39,449 bases of DNA. Origin: Dyella monticola. Its GTDB lineage: Bacteria; Pseudomonadota; Gammaproteobacteria; Xanthomonadales; Rhodanobacteraceae. The stretch lies in contig NZ_QRBE01000021.1 in assembly GCF_003363155.1 (NCBI RefSeq), positions 1 through 39,449 on the forward strand, in the 5' to 3' direction. Made by a program: the position numbers and the translations under genes. Of the stretch, positions 8,497-18,195 are shown piece after piece (position 1 is the first letter of the stretch; each line of letters starts with the position of its first letter). Under the pieces are notes generated by a model that was not told the DNA's origin, did no database searches, and saw only the letters and a program-made list of their open reading frames with translations.

Positions 8497-9246
8497 TCAG
8501 GGGCTAGGCGCCTGCGGATTGGGCGGTTTGATGTCGAGCAGTTCGATGTCGAACACCAGTGCCTGGTTCGGGCCGATGCGCGGCAGCGCGCCCTGCTCAC
8601 CATAGGCGAGCGCTGGGGGAATCACCACCTTCCAGTGATCGCCCACGTGCATGCGCGGAATCACGTATTGCCAGCCACGAATCACCTTGTCGACGGGGAA
8701 CGTGACCGGCGCTCCGTGCGCCCAGGTGCTGTCGAATTCAGTGCCGTCGATCAGCATGCCACGATAATTGACGGTCACCATGCTATTGACGCCCGGGTTG
8801 ACCGTGCCGTCGCCCTTCTTGATCACCGAATACTGGATGCCCGACGGCAACTGCACCACGCCAGTGAGCGTGGCGTTATGCGCCATGAAGTCGGCGCTTT
8901 TCTTCGCATTTTCCGCGGCGATGCGCTTGAACTCGGCCATGGCCTGATCTTGCATGCGCGCACCCAGGCTCACCAGCTGGTTGTACATATCCTGCCTGGC
9001 CACCGCTGGCGGGCGCTTGGCGTAGGCATCCTCGATGGCCTTTTCTAATACGGCCATGTCGACCGGGACGTCACCTTCGGAGAACTGCGAACCGATCCGG
9101 TAGCCGATCGCGTAGGAAAGCTTGTGCTTGTCCAGCTTCACTACCTGAGGTTTTTGCAGGGTAGGTGCATGCGTCGTCCCCTGCGCCTGGACCGCGCATG
9201 CGGCAAGCAGCGAGAGAATCGGAACCAACCAACGCGTACGTACCAT
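8497..9246 (-). CDS. Secreted FKBP-type peptidyl-prolyl isomerase (Mip/FkpA-like)
   Basis: A 249-residue protein. The ATG at 9246 is chosen because GGAG lies about 9 nt upstream and a signal peptide follows directly (MVRTRWLVPILSLLAAC, cleavage near VQAQG). Residues about 35-125 form the helical dimerisation domain (KLSYAIGYRIGSQFSE, then long helices). Residues about 135-249 are the FKBP catalytic domain, with VTVNYRGMLIDGTEFDST, GWQYVIPRMHVGDHWKVVIPP and FDIELLDI. The protein should act in the periplasm or at the outer membrane, assisting folding of exported proteins. The -SLLAAC- stretch resembles a lipobox, so a lipid-anchored form is possible. The gene stands alone, 54 nt from the DUF1289 start. 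Confidence 0.88.
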   Translation of the reverse strand: MVRTRWLVPILSLLAACAVQAQGTTHAPTLQKPQVVKLDKHKLSYAIGYRIGSQFSEGDVPVDMAVLEKAIEDAYAKRPPAVARQDMYNQLVSLGARMQDQAMAEFKRIAAENAKKSADFMAHNATLTGVVQLPSGIQYSVIKKGDGTVNPGVNSMVTVNYRGMLIDGTEFDSTWAHGAPVTFPVDKVIRGWQYVIPRMHVGDHWKVVIPPALAYGEQGALPRIGPNQALVFDIELLDIKPPNPQAPSP

Positions 9247-9587
9247 CACTTTCTCCACGGTGCAGAACCGCCCAATGCCTCCGTGCGAACGCGCGCTATC
9301 GGCGAGCGGTCGCCCTGCGAGCAAACAAGACTGGCGCGGATGACCTGGAGACATGGGCGGGCTCTAAGCATACGGCGAAAGCCATCATCCTAAGCGGTTC
9401 GCTCGCCCGATGCAGCTAGTCCGGGCACACGGCGCAGTGAGGAGGCGGTTCCATATCTCCAGGCGACAATGGCTGGGCGGCACAATCGAACGCCCCAAAG
9501 GAGACATCGAACAGGCTTTGAGAAAGCGCGAAGTGGCAAAGGTTCCCGCTGCTAGAATTGCTGCTTTATCTTCACCCGGAGTCTGCC
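9247..9587. other. 340-bp divergent intergenic region
   Basis: This region lies between the FKBP start (minus) and the enoyl-CoA hydratase start (plus). I see no reading frame with coding character. The only supported site is an extended -10 element at 9550-9558. Confidence 0.5.
9550..9558 (+). promoter_or_regulatory. Extended -10 promoter element before the enoyl-CoA hydratase
   Basis: The bases TGCTAGAAT match the TGnTANAAT extended -10 consensus and lie about 30 nt upstream of the proposed GTG start. No good -35 is present at 16-18 nt spacing, which is compatible with an extended -10 promoter. The assignment is by pattern only. Confidence 0.4.
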
Positions 9588-10370
9588 GTGGCCTACCGCA
9601 ACCTTGAGATCGGCAATCGTGGCGCCGTACGCGTCATTACCGTCAATCGCCCGGACAAGCTCAATGCACTCAATCGCGAGACCTTGAACGAGCTGACCCT
9701 GGCCTTCAGCCAGGCCGCACAGGATGATGCCGTGCGCGCCATCGTGCTGGGCGGCGCTGGCGAAAAGGCCTTTGTCGCCGGCGCGGACATCAGCGAGATG
9801 AATGGTTACACACCGCTGCAGGGGCAGAGCTTTTCGCGCACGGGCCAGCGCTTGATGAGCAGCATCGAGCGACTCGGCAAGCCGGTGATCGCGCGTATCC
9901 AGGGTTTTGCGCTGGGCGGCGGCATGGAACTGGCGATGGCCTGCCATCTGCGCATCGCCAGCGAGAAAGCCAAGTTCGGCCAGCCTGAGATCAACCTGGG
10001 GCTGATTCCCGGCTTCGGCGGTACCCAGCGTCTGCTGCGACTGGCAGGTCGCGGCGCGGCGCTTGAATTGTGCCTGACCGGAAGCACCATCACCGCCCAG
10101 CGCGCGTATGAACTGGGCATCGTCAATCGCGTGGTCGCGCCCGAGGCGCTGGACGAGACCGTCAATGCATTGGCCGATCAATTGGCGGGCGCCGCACCCG
10201 TGGCCGCAGCCAACATTCTCGATACCGTGCTGCAAGGTGGCGAAGCATCGTTGGATCAGGGGCTGGAGTTCGAAACCCAGGCGTTCGCGCTGATGTTTGC
10301 GACGGAAGATATGAAGGAAGGTACCAGCGCGTTTTTGGAAAAGCGCAAGGCGGCTTTCAAAGGTAAGTAG
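9588..10370 (+). CDS. Enoyl-CoA hydratase
   Basis: A 260-residue crotonase with the full hydratase active site: KAFVAGADISEM (oxyanion hole), LGGGMELAMACH with the first catalytic Glu, and FGQPEINLGLIPGFGGTQRL with the second. It hydrates trans-2-enoyl-CoA to 3-hydroxyacyl-CoA in fatty-acid or amino-acid degradation. I chose the GTG at 9588 because GGAG lies 6 nt upstream; an alternative TTG at 9558 would add ten residues and has no ribosome binding site. Unlike the protein at 6031-6789, both catalytic glutamates are present. The gene stands alone and converges on the DUF1684 gene, so the physiological pathway cannot be named from context. Confidence 0.88.
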   Translation: MAYRNLEIGNRGAVRVITVNRPDKLNALNRETLNELTLAFSQAAQDDAVRAIVLGGAGEKAFVAGADISEMNGYTPLQGQSFSRTGQRLMSSIERLGKPVIARIQGFALGGGMELAMACHLRIASEKAKFGQPEINLGLIPGFGGTQRLLRLAGRGAALELCLTGSTITAQRAYELGIVNRVVAPEALDETVNALADQLAGAAPVAAANILDTVLQGGEASLDQGLEFETQAFALMFATEDMKEGTSAFLEKRKAAFKGK

Positions 10371-10395
10371 CACACCCTGCATGTGCTAAACGGTT

Positions 10396-10421
10396 TCCCT
10401 CCCCTGCTTGCGGGGGAGGGA
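10396..10421. terminator. Bidirectional GC-rich hairpin terminator
   Basis: A 9-bp perfect stem, TCCCTCCCC (10396-10404) pairing with GGGGAGGGA (10413-10421), encloses an 8-nt loop. It sits between the convergent hydratase and DUF1684 genes, with only a short T-run on one side. It is probably a transcription end signal for both genes. Confidence 0.55.
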
Positions 10422-10464
10422 GTGCATCGCGCAAGAGCGCCATCCAATGGGCGATGCCGACCGC

Positions 10465-11385
10465 TCAATGCTCGCCGCGGTATTTCTTTTCACCGGCCGT
10501 AATCTTCAGATCCAGGCGATTTTCCGGCGGCGCAAGCGGACAGGTTGCGAAGGGCGTGAACGCGCACGGCGGGTTGTAAGCCTGGTTGAAATCCAGCACA
10601 ACCTTGCCGTTCTGAGGTAGTGCGGCATAGAGAAATCGTGCCGCGCCATAGGTTTCGTGCCCGGACGTGCGATCGGCCAGCACGAAGAACAATTCGCCGC
10701 CCGGCTCTTCCTGATACGGCAGCAATTCATAGGTGTGTCCATCGCGCGTGAACACGGCTTTGCCCGGCACTTTCACGGTGTCGATGGTGCCGATCACCGA
10801 GCCCATCTGCAGATCGTGCGGCGGATCGAACGGCACCCAGTCGGCCACGATGTGCCAGGACGGATCGATCGGAAAATAATCGATACCGAGAAAATGCTTG
10901 CGCGTGGCCGCTTCCGTGTCCTTCACGCGCAACGCCTTGCGGCCTTCGCGATCGATCACGTAGAAGTTCGCTTCACCGAACGCCACCTTGGTGGGCTGCG
11001 CATGACCGATGACATGCATGTCATCGATCAGCGTCGCCTCGTGCACCGGCTTGCCGTCGACCGTTGCGCCGCTGCCCGGCGCGAGCGTGATATGCACCCG
11101 CCCTTTTGCGTCCAGCGTCACGACACCAAGATGCGCAGGGCCGGCTTGCAGCACGATGTCATTGTCGGACGCACTGCCGACCTTGTTAGCTCCTTGCTGC
11201 AGCCATTCCAGGCCGATCAGGCTGAGCCAGCCGTCCGGCGCGGTGAGTCGTGCAACGCGTGCCGCGCGCCATTGTTCGATGCTCTGTTGATAGGCATCCG
11301 GCGCCGTGCTGGGTTGAGAGGGATTGGCATGCACGAGGGTCACTCCAGTACTCAAGATCAATCCGGCCAGAACATTACGCCACAT
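10465..11385 (-). CDS. DUF1684 domain-containing exported protein
   Basis: A 306-residue protein with a signal peptide (MWRNVLAGLILSTGVTLVHA, cleavage near HANP) and a full DUF1684 domain. The family hallmarks are APDGWLSLIGLEWL near residue 50, GVVTLDAKG, and the C-terminal block DFNQAYNPPCAFTPFATCPLAPPENRLDL, of which only short parts need be compared (NPPCAF, CPLAPPEN). The domain is common in Gram-negative bacteria and has no established biochemical function. The two cysteines of the C-terminal block are conserved in the family. The gene stands alone, 79 nt from the mutL stop. Confidence 0.85.
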   Translation of the reverse strand: MWRNVLAGLILSTGVTLVHANPSQPSTAPDAYQQSIEQWRAARVARLTAPDGWLSLIGLEWLQQGANKVGSASDNDIVLQAGPAHLGVVTLDAKGRVHITLAPGSGATVDGKPVHEATLIDDMHVIGHAQPTKVAFGEANFYVIDREGRKALRVKDTEAATRKHFLGIDYFPIDPSWHIVADWVPFDPPHDLQMGSVIGTIDTVKVPGKAVFTRDGHTYELLPYQEEPGGELFFVLADRTSGHETYGAARFLYAALPQNGKVVLDFNQAYNPPCAFTPFATCPLAPPENRLDLKITAGEKKYRGEH

Positions 11386-11463
11386 GGGGTTCGCTCCGCG
11401 CGTTGCAAGGAAATTCAGGATATCCGGTATGGACGTCCATTTCCGAGCCAGACCAGCGGCATC

Positions 11464-13293
11464 TTAACGACCACGAAGAAAAAGCTTATCCAGTTCCGTC
11501 ATACCCAGCTGTATCCAGGTAGGGCGTCCATGATTGCACTGCCCGGATCGCTCGGTCGCTTCCATATCACGCAGAAGTGCGTTCATTTCCGGAAGCGTAA
11601 GGCGCCGCCCTGCCCGTACCGAACCATGGCAGGCCATGGTGGACAGTAATTCGTTTTCCAGCTCCTGCAATTGGCGAGAGCTGCCATGCTGCGCCAGCTC
11701 ATCCAACACGCTGCGCGTGAGTTCGGCCACATCCGCGCCGTCCAACAGGGCCGGAATGCGCCGTACCACCACGGCGGAAGGCCCGCTGCGTGAAAGCTCC
11801 AAGCCCCAGTCCGCCAGCGCGTCGCCATACTCTTCCGCCGCAGCCGCTTCTTTTGCGCTGACGGGAACCGACAAAGGCACCAGCAACATCTGCGAGCGGA
11901 GATTGCTGCAGGCGCGTCCGTTTTTCAGTCTCTCGTAGGTGATGCGCTCGTGTGCGGCGTGCATGTCGACCAGCACCAAGCCGTGCGCATTCTCCGCAAG
12001 GATGTAAATGGTCTTGAGTTGCGCGATGGCATAGCCCAGCGGCGGCGCCTGGTCATCGCTCGCTGCGGGCATAGGTTGTGACGATACAAACGCCGGCGCT
12101 TCAATCACGTTGCCGAGCAACGCCGCGTAGTCTGCCAGCGGTTCTTCACGCACACCCAGGTGAAGGCGGCTTTGCGCTGCACTCTGGGGCCAGCTGCCGC
12201 TGGCCTGCCGGCCGAAGGCCTGCGCCACCGTGGAGGCAGTGCCCGTATCGTTCTCCCAAGCCGAATCGTCGGGCGTGGTTGCGGCCTGACCCGCGCGCGT
12301 CTGGGCAAGCGCTTCATGCAGCGTGCGAAACAGAAAATCGTGTACCAGGCGCTGCTCGCGAAAACGCACTTCGCTCTTGGCCGGATGCACATTGACGTCC
12401 ACGCCAACAGGATCCAGCTCAAGATAAAGCACGAACGCAGGATGGCGACCGTGGAACAGCACGTCCGCATACGCTTGCCGCACGGCATGGGCCACCACGC
12501 GATCGCGCACCAGACGACCGTTGACGTAGAAATACTGTGCATCGGCTTGCGGTCGCGACGCCGTCGGCAACCCCACCCACCCCGACAGGCGCATGCCGGC
12601 CGAGGCGTGATCGATGCGCAGGCTTTGCTGCGGAAAGGTTTCGCCCAGCACTTCGGCGACGCGGGCGAGCATGGCGTGCTGATCGCGCGCCGCTTTCCAC
12701 ACGCGCACCGATTTGCCGTTGTGGCTCAGCCGAAATTCCACGCCGCTGCGCGCCAGTGCCAGCGACTTGAGCAGATCATCGATGTGCGCAAACTCCGTGC
12801 GTTCGGCGCGGAGAAATTTTCGGCGCGCAGGCACGTTGTAGAACAGGTCGCGCACTTCCACGCTTGTTCCCTGCGGATGCTGCGCGGGGCGCGTCTCCTG
12901 CATGCGGCCGCTGTCGACTTCGACACGAAACGCATTGTCCACCCCACGCAATCGCGAAGTGATCGCAAAACGCGCCACCGATGCCATGGATGCAAGCGCC
13001 TCGCCGCGGAAACCCATGCTCGCCACGTGTTCGAGATCATCGAAACTGCCGATTTTGCTGGTAGCGTGCGAGGCCACGGCCAGCGGCAGATCGTCGGCAG
13101 CGATGCCATCGCCGTCGTCGCGTACGCGGATGAGTCGCGCACCGCCCAGTTCCACGTCGACTTCGACGCGTGTGGCGCCTGCGTCGAGGCTATTCTCGAC
13201 CAGTTCCTTCACAACCGAAGATGGTCGCTCGATCACCTCGCCCGCGGCGATCTGATTGATGAGTTCGGGAGGAAGCGGGCGAATCCGTAGCAT
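11464..13293 (-). CDS. mutL: DNA mismatch repair protein MutL (endonuclease-type C-terminus)
   Basis: A 609-residue MutL. The N-terminal GHKL ATPase has motif I ([12 protein letters not shown], residues 29-40), motif II (RDDGDGI), TSKI and motif III (GFRGEAL). The C-terminal dimerisation domain has [12 protein letters not shown] (residues 443-454), which fits the metal-binding endonuclease motif D-x-H-A-x2-E-x4-E, plus [12 protein letters not shown] and CNHGRP (586-591). This makes it a nicking MutL rather than the E. coli type that relies on MutH. It couples MutS mismatch recognition to strand incision. The ATG at 13293 is preferred to a TTG three codons upstream. It is the last gene of nnr-tsaE-amiB-mutL, 54 nt after amiB, an order shared with E. 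coli. Confidence 0.95.
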   Translation of the reverse strand: MLRIRPLPPELINQIAAGEVIERPSSVVKELVENSLDAGATRVEVDVELGGARLIRVRDDGDGIAADDLPLAVASHATSKIGSFDDLEHVASMGFRGEALASMASVARFAITSRLRGVDNAFRVEVDSGRMQETRPAQHPQGTSVEVRDLFYNVPARRKFLRAERTEFAHIDDLLKSLALARSGVEFRLSHNGKSVRVWKAARDQHAMLARVAEVLGETFPQQSLRIDHASAGMRLSGWVGLPTASRPQADAQYFYVNGRLVRDRVVAHAVRQAYADVLFHGRHPAFVLYLELDPVGVDVNVHPAKSEVRFREQRLVHDFLFRTLHEALAQTRAGQAATTPDDSAWENDTGTASTVAQAFGRQASGSWPQSAAQSRLHLGVREEPLADYAALLGNVIEAPAFVSSQPMPAASDDQAPPLGYAIAQLKTIYILAENAHGLVLVDMHAAHERITYERLKNGRACSNLRSQMLLVPLSVPVSAKEAAAAEEYGDALADWGLELSRSGPSAVVVRRIPALLDGADVAELTRSVLDELAQHGSSRQLQELENELLSTMACHGSVRAGRRLTLPEMNALLRDMEATERSGQCNHGRPTWIQLGMTELDKLFLRGR

Positions 13294-13346
13294 GGGGCGC
13301 AAGCTTAGCAGCGCCCCGCCCTGGCAACTATCCGGAATCGAAGCAC

Positions 13347-14873
13347 TTAGCTGTTGGGAATCACCAACATCGTGCCCGTGCGCACGCTGTTGCTGCTGAT
13401 GCCGTTGATACTCTTGAGGGAATCCACACTCACGCCGTACTGCTTGGCGATGCTGCGCAATGTTTCGCCATCGGCGACACGATGCATGTCGCGCACGTCC
13501 GCATCGGACGGACCGTCGGCACTGGCGACTGTGTCCGACGACTTGGCCGTTGCGTCGCTACCGATCAAGACGCCCTTGCGACGCGCAGCTTCCATGGCAA
13601 ACCACGTGCCGGGCGGCGGGTCGCTCATGAAGTAGCCCTTGACGCCATCCATGATGGCGTCGGCCAGCTGTTGCTGATGGGCTGGATCACGCAATTTGTG
13701 CTCCTCCGTGGGATTGCTGATAAAGGCCGTCTCCACGAGGATTGAAGGCACGTCCGGCGAGCGCAACACCACAAAATTGGCGTGTTCCACATAGCCGCGA
13801 TGGGTGGGGCCCAACGCCGAAAGTGCGTTCAGGACATCTTGCGCCACGGAGTCGCTGGCCTGCACGGCCCAGCCCTGCTGCATATCCAGCAGTACGGAGG
13901 CGAGGCTGTCGTTCTCCGCGGCCAGCGAAACGCCACCAATCAGATCGGAACTGTTTTCACGATCGGCCAGCATCTGCGCTGCCACCGAGCTCTTGCCGCG
14001 CGGGGACAGCACCCACACGGATGAACCGCGCGCGTCGCTGCTGGTGTACGAATCGGCGTGGATCGACACGAACAGATCGGCCTGGTTCTGGCGGGCGATT
14101 TCATAGCGCTGCTTGAGCGGAATGAAGTAATCGCCGTCGCGGGTGAGGATCGCCTTCATGCCGGGCTGGCGGTTGATCAACGCGGCCAGGTTGCGGGCCA
14201 CGGCGAGCGTGACGTTCTTCTCCAGCGTGCCATCGGGGCCATGCGCGCCCTGATCCTTGCCGCCGTGGCCGGCATCGACCGCCACGATCACCTGGCGCTG
14301 ACTGTTCAGAAGTACGGCCGCCTGACGCGTCGTGACACCCTTGCGCGAGGTCAACTTACTGCTGGCGTTGACCACGGCAGGAGCCGGAGCATCTTGCCTA
14401 TCCACGCTGGGCGCGGGTGGAACGGCTTGGCTTGACGCCATATCGGCCACATCCGCGTTGCCGGGCGCTGCAGGCCTACCGCTGCCGGGATAAAGGTCCA
14501 GCACCAGCCGGTAACCCGCCTGGCCGGACGGACCGAGCACGAAGGTCTTCGCCTGGCTGGCCGGCGCCACCGATGCCGTAAAGCGCAGGACATTGCCTTG
14601 CATGGTGCTGCCAAGGCTCTTGAGGAGCCCCTGCGGCGGGGCCGTCACCCGGCCAGCCGTCTGGCTGTCGGGCAGCTCGAGCACAAGCTGATCGCCCTGC
14701 TGGCTGAGCTTATAGGTCGCCGGACCGGAAAGATCGAACACCACTCGGGTGTAGTTGGGACCGGCCCAGATGCGGGCGTCCCTCACTTCGGCGGCTTGCA
14801 AGGTAAAGCCTGGCATCGCCGCGAGTAGTGCGGTACCGATCAAGCAATAAATGCGTGTGAGATAGCCCCTCAT
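13347..14873 (-). CDS. amiB: N-acetylmuramoyl-L-alanine amidase AmiB (AMIN-Amidase_3-LysM)
   Basis: A 508-residue periplasmic amidase. A signal peptide (about 1-28, ending TLQAAE) is followed by an AMIN domain (about 29-130) that targets septal peptidoglycan. A Ser/Ala/Pro linker leads to the Amidase_3 zinc hydrolase (about 195-420), with [11 protein letters not shown], the Glu in [14 protein letters not shown] and the catalytic Glu in VETAFISNP. The C-terminal 45 residues are a LysM domain ([19 protein letters not shown]). The enzyme removes stem peptides from murein during daughter cell separation, and is normally activated by EnvC/NlpD-type proteins. The gene lies between tsaE and mutL as in many gammaproteobacteria. 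The 171-nt gap to tsaE may hold its own promoter. Confidence 0.93.
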   Translation of the reverse strand: MRGYLTRIYCLIGTALLAAMPGFTLQAAEVRDARIWAGPNYTRVVFDLSGPATYKLSQQGDQLVLELPDSQTAGRVTAPPQGLLKSLGSTMQGNVLRFTASVAPASQAKTFVLGPSGQAGYRLVLDLYPGSGRPAAPGNADVADMASSQAVPPAPSVDRQDAPAPAVVNASSKLTSRKGVTTRQAAVLLNSQRQVIVAVDAGHGGKDQGAHGPDGTLEKNVTLAVARNLAALINRQPGMKAILTRDGDYFIPLKQRYEIARQNQADLFVSIHADSYTSSDARGSSVWVLSPRGKSSVAAQMLADRENSSDLIGGVSLAAENDSLASVLLDMQQGWAVQASDSVAQDVLNALSALGPTHRGYVEHANFVVLRSPDVPSILVETAFISNPTEEHKLRDPAHQQQLADAIMDGVKGYFMSDPPPGTWFAMEAARRKGVLIGSDATAKSSDTVASADGPSDADVRDMHRVADGETLRSIAKQYGVSVDSLKSINGISSNSVRTGTMLVIPNS

Positions 14874-15044
14874 GGTGGCGCATTGAAGCTCACCACATTC
14901 CTGAATGCAAGAGGTTTTCCTTTAAATTTCCATAACCTGCATGGTATTTGTCAGATGGGCTCAAGCTATCGACCCTAAACCACGTATTTTTCGAACCATC
15001 GCCGGCAGGGACGACCGCTCACTTTTTTCAAGCTCAGCCAGTAT

Positions 15045-15521
15045 TTACGTTGCGCCAGCGCGATCCAGACTGGCCATCACGCGTTCGCCGCGCACGGTTT
15101 TGGCTTGCAACCGCGCGTGACGCCCAAGACCCCGGTAACCGAGGTGCACGTCCAGATCGGGGCCGGGTAATGCCCCTCGCCCACGCTCAGGCCACTCCAC
15201 CAGCACGACGGCGGCGGGCTCGGCCAGCGCATCCAGGCCTAGCCATTCCAGTTCGCCCGGATCGGCGATGCGATACAGGTCCAAGTGCCAGGCGGCCCGA
15301 CCATCTTTCGCCCGGTAACCTTCGACCAAGCTGTAGGTGGGACTCTTGATGCGCTCGCCGACGCCAAGTTCGGTGAGAAGCGCGCGGGCGAGGCTGGTCT
15401 TGCCGGCGCCCAGCTCACCACGCAGGTAAATGACCAAGCCGCTATCGAGTGCAGCGGCAAGCCGCGCCCCCAGCGTGCGCGTAGCGTCTTCGTCCGCAAG
15501 CTCCCAATGCGTTTCAGTCAT
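15045..15521 (-). CDS. tsaE: tRNA threonylcarbamoyladenosine biosynthesis ATPase TsaE
   Basis: A 158-residue P-loop ATPase of the TsaE (YjeE) family: Walker A in GELGAGKTSLARALL (about residues 35-49), KSPTYSLVEGY, the HLDLYRI strand, and VEWPERG. TsaE works with TsaB and TsaD to form t6A at position 37 of tRNAs that read ANN codons, and is normally essential. Length is typical. The ATG overlaps the nnr stop by 4 nt, so the two genes are translationally coupled. The C-terminal 30 residues are variable in the family and carry no clear motif. Confidence 0.92.
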   Translation of the reverse strand: MTETHWELADEDATRTLGARLAAALDSGLVIYLRGELGAGKTSLARALLTELGVGERIKSPTYSLVEGYRAKDGRAAWHLDLYRIADPGELEWLGLDALAEPAAVVLVEWPERGRGALPGPDLDVHLGYRGLGRHARLQAKTVRGERVMASLDRAGAT

Positions 15522-16999
15522 GCATCTAATCCATTGACGAGCGCGCGCAGCGGATCCAGCAAATCGGTGGCAAGCATCCCGCGCTCACCTCTGCGCGCGG
15601 CGGCATCGCCAGCTCTTGCATGCAGGCCAACCCCCATGCGTGCCGCGTCCCATGCGGAACAGCCTTGCGCCATCAGTGCAGCGATCACGCCTGTCAGCAA
15701 ATCACCCATACCACCACTACCCATACCTGGATTTCCCCACGGACAGACGTCTAGACGTCCATCCGGATGAGCGATGAGACTGCCCGAACCCTTCAGTACA
15801 CATACGGCACCGTAGCGCCGCGCCAACTCACGTGCCGCCGAGAAGCGATCTGCTTGTATCTCTGCCGTGGAGGTTTCCAGCAATCGCGCCGCCTCGCCAG
15901 GATGCGGGGTAATCACCGCCGCGCTTGCAAGCGGACGATGCTCGCGCGCAAGCAAGTTCAAGCCGTCGGCATCGAGCACCAGGGATTTGCCGCTATCGAG
16001 CGCGGTCAGCCACAAGGCGTGCCCCCATGCACCCTGCCCCAGGCCAGGGCCCACTGCGAGCACCGTGGCACGCGAGAGCAACGATTGCAGTTCCTGCGGT
16101 CCATGCACGCCATGCGCCATCAGCTCAGGACATGCGCTGTTGAGCGCGACCAGGTTTTCAGCACGCGTGCCGATGCTCACCAACCCCGCACCGCATCGCA
16201 ATGCCGCTTGCCCGCACAGGCGAATGGCACCTGCCGTGCCCGTATCGCCGCCGATCGCCAGCACGTGTCCACTATCACCTTTGTGCGCATCACGTGCGCG
16301 CGGCGCCAGATGCATGGCATCGAGCAACGAGGCATCGGTGGGCATGCCTTGCCAAAGGATGTCGGGCAGGCCAAGCGTGTCGATCTGAATCTCGCCCGCT
16401 TTCGCAGGGCCCTTGCCGGTGTACAAGCCACGCTTGGCGGCGATGAAACTCACCGTCGTCTGCGCGTGAATCACCGCACCAGGACAATGACCGGTGTCGG
16501 CATTGAGACCCGATGGAACATCCAGCGCCAACACCGGCACGCCTGAGGCGTTGATGCGCTCGATCAAGGCGCCAGCGGATGCATCGGGCGCCCGGTTCAA
16601 GCCGGTTCCATACAACGCATCCACGTACACATCGGCGCCGGGCAATGACGCATCCTGCTGCCAGCCGTGGGTGATGCTGGCATCGCCCTGCCACTTTTCG
16701 CGCGCCAGCACGGCATCGCCGCGCGAGGTATCGCTCAACTCGACCACTTCCACACGCACGCCGGAACCGTACGCGAGGCTGGCGAGCAGATAACCATCGC
16801 CACCATTGTTGCCGGGACCGCAGAAGACAACGATCCGGCGCGCCTGCGGCCATTGCCGGCACAAGCAGGCAAAGGCGGCCGTGGCTGCCCGGCTCATCAG
16901 CTCGAAACCGGTAATGCCGAGGTCGTCGATAGCGCGCCGGTCGAGGGCGCGCACCTGCTGGACGGTATAGAGATCGCGATGGTGCGTGGCTGCGTGCAT
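15518..16999 (-). CDS. nnr: Bifunctional NAD(P)HX epimerase / ADP-dependent dehydratase
   Basis: A 493-residue fusion with the E. coli Nnr (YjeF) layout. The N-terminal YjeF_N epimerase (about 1-215) has VVFCGPGNNGGDGYLLA, VDALYGTGLNR and DVPSGLNADTG. The C-terminal ribokinase-like dehydratase (about 230-490) has GHVLAIGGDTGTAGA, VGPGLGQG, DADGLN, TPHPGEAARLL and the nucleotide-binding loop GNPGMGSGGMGDLLTG. The protein repairs NADHX and NADPHX, the hydrated forms of the reduced cofactors. It is the first gene of nnr-tsaE-amiB-mutL and is divergent from queG across only about 40 bp, so the two promoters must overlap or lie inside coding sequence. Confidence 0.94.
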   Translation of the reverse strand: MHAATHHRDLYTVQQVRALDRRAIDDLGITGFELMSRAATAAFACLCRQWPQARRIVVFCGPGNNGGDGYLLASLAYGSGVRVEVVELSDTSRGDAVLAREKWQGDASITHGWQQDASLPGADVYVDALYGTGLNRAPDASAGALIERINASGVPVLALDVPSGLNADTGHCPGAVIHAQTTVSFIAAKRGLYTGKGPAKAGEIQIDTLGLPDILWQGMPTDASLLDAMHLAPRARDAHKGDSGHVLAIGGDTGTAGAIRLCGQAALRCGAGLVSIGTRAENLVALNSACPELMAHGVHGPQELQSLLSRATVLAVGPGLGQGAWGHALWLTALDSGKSLVLDADGLNLLAREHRPLASAAVITPHPGEAARLLETSTAEIQADRFSAARELARRYGAVCVLKGSGSLIAHPDGRLDVCPWGNPGMGSGGMGDLLTGVIAALMAQGCSAWDAARMGVGLHARAGDAAARRGERGMLATDLLDPLRALVNGLDA

Positions 17000-17043
17000 C
17001 GGGCGATTATAGGGATGCGGCGGGCAACGACTACAATGTGCGT

Positions 17044-18105
17044 ATGTCCGCGCCCGTTCTCCCCGATTACACCGCGCTTGCCCTCGACATCAAGCGCTGG
17101 GCGCGCGAGCTTGGCTTCGCACAGGCCGGCATCAGCGGCGTCGCCCTGGAACCTGACGAACGGCACCTGCAGCGCTGGCTGGAGGATGGCTACCACGGTG
17201 ACATGGAGTACATGGCCCGGCATGGCACCAAGCGCAGTCGTCCGGATGAGCTTGAACCGGGCACGCAGCGCGTGATTTCCGTGCGCATGGATTACATGCC
17301 ACCCGGCACGCAGCATGCCTGGGAGGTGATCGGCGACACCGATGCGGGCTACGTGGCGCGTTACGCGCTCGGCCGCGATTATCACAAACTGATGCGCAAC
17401 CGCCTGCAAAAACTGGCCGAACGCATACGCGGCGCGATCGGCGATTTTGGCTATCGCGCTTATGTCGATTCCGCACCGGTGCTGGAAAAGGCACTCGCGC
17501 GCAACGCAGGACTGGGATGGGTGGGCAAGCACACCGTGCTGATCAATCGCCATGCCGGCTCATATTTTTTCCTGGGCGAGCTCTACACCAATCTGCCGCT
17601 ACCGGTCGACGAGGCCGCCAGTGCGCATTGCGGTACATGTCGCAAATGCATTGATATCTGCCCGACGCAGGCGATCGTCGCACCCTATCGACTCGATGCA
17701 CGCCGCTGTATTTCGTACCTCACGATCGAACTGAAAGGGTCGATTCCGCACGATTTACGCGCACCGATGGGCAATCGCATTTTTGGCTGTGACGACTGCC
17801 AGCTCATTTGCCCATGGAACAAATTCGCGCAGGACGCGACCGAGCCGGATTTCGCACCGCGGCACAGCCTGGATGGCGCAAAGCTGGTGGAATTGTTCGC
17901 GTGGAGCGAAGAGCAATTCCTGCAACGTACCGAAGGCATGGCCATTCGCCGCACCGGTTATGAGGGCTGGTTGCGTAATATCGCGGTGGCGCTGGGAAAT
18001 GCCCCGTCATCAGAAGAGGTGCGCACGGCACTGCAAGCACACGCCGATCATCCGTCGGCCATCGTGCGCGAGCATGTGGCCTGGGCGCTGGCGCGTCACG
18101 GCTAG
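17044..18105 (+). CDS. queG: Epoxyqueuosine reductase QueG
   Basis: A 353-residue cobalamin- and Fe-S-dependent reductase that completes queuosine synthesis on tRNA. The N-terminal part has FAQAGISGV and VISVRMDYMPPG. The two ferredoxin-like clusters are CGTCRKCIDICPTQAI (about residues 199-214) and CDDCQLICPWN (about 249-259); the cysteines are complete. The C-terminus is HEAT-like (residues about 320-350, HPSAIVREHVAWAL). ATG 17044 is preferred, though a GTG at 17038 is two codons upstream. The gene is divergent from nnr, as in E. coli, and ends at the junction with panD, where two hairpins lie. Confidence 0.94.
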   Translation: MSAPVLPDYTALALDIKRWARELGFAQAGISGVALEPDERHLQRWLEDGYHGDMEYMARHGTKRSRPDELEPGTQRVISVRMDYMPPGTQHAWEVIGDTDAGYVARYALGRDYHKLMRNRLQKLAERIRGAIGDFGYRAYVDSAPVLEKALARNAGLGWVGKHTVLINRHAGSYFFLGELYTNLPLPVDEAASAHCGTCRKCIDICPTQAIVAPYRLDARRCISYLTIELKGSIPHDLRAPMGNRIFGCDDCQLICPWNKFAQDATEPDFAPRHSLDGAKLVELFAWSEEQFLQRTEGMAIRRTGYEGWLRNIAVALGNAPSSEEVRTALQAHADHPSAIVREHVAWALARHG

Positions 18106-18124
18106 ATGCCGCTCAAGCCACTGA

Positions 18125-18179
18125 GCCCCGGCATTCGTCGGGGCGATGGGCTGAGTGTTTTTTCCCTGAAGGAAAAAAA
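18125..18179. terminator. Paired hairpins between convergent queG and panD
   Basis: Two inverted repeats follow queG. The first (18125-18144) is GCCCCG...CGGGGC. The second (18158-18179) is TTTTTTCC, a 5-nt CTGAA loop, then GGAAAAAA, an A/T-flanked perfect 8-bp stem that would give a T-run after a short stem on either strand. Together they form a plausible bidirectional terminator for the two convergent genes. Confidence 0.55.
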
Positions 18180-18195
18180 GCGAGCAAAGAGGCGA

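Noticed and set aside
12160-13290. Long plus-strand frames opposite mutL, amiB and nnr
   Set aside because: These are antisense shadows in GC-rich DNA; the minus frames contain complete conserved motifs.
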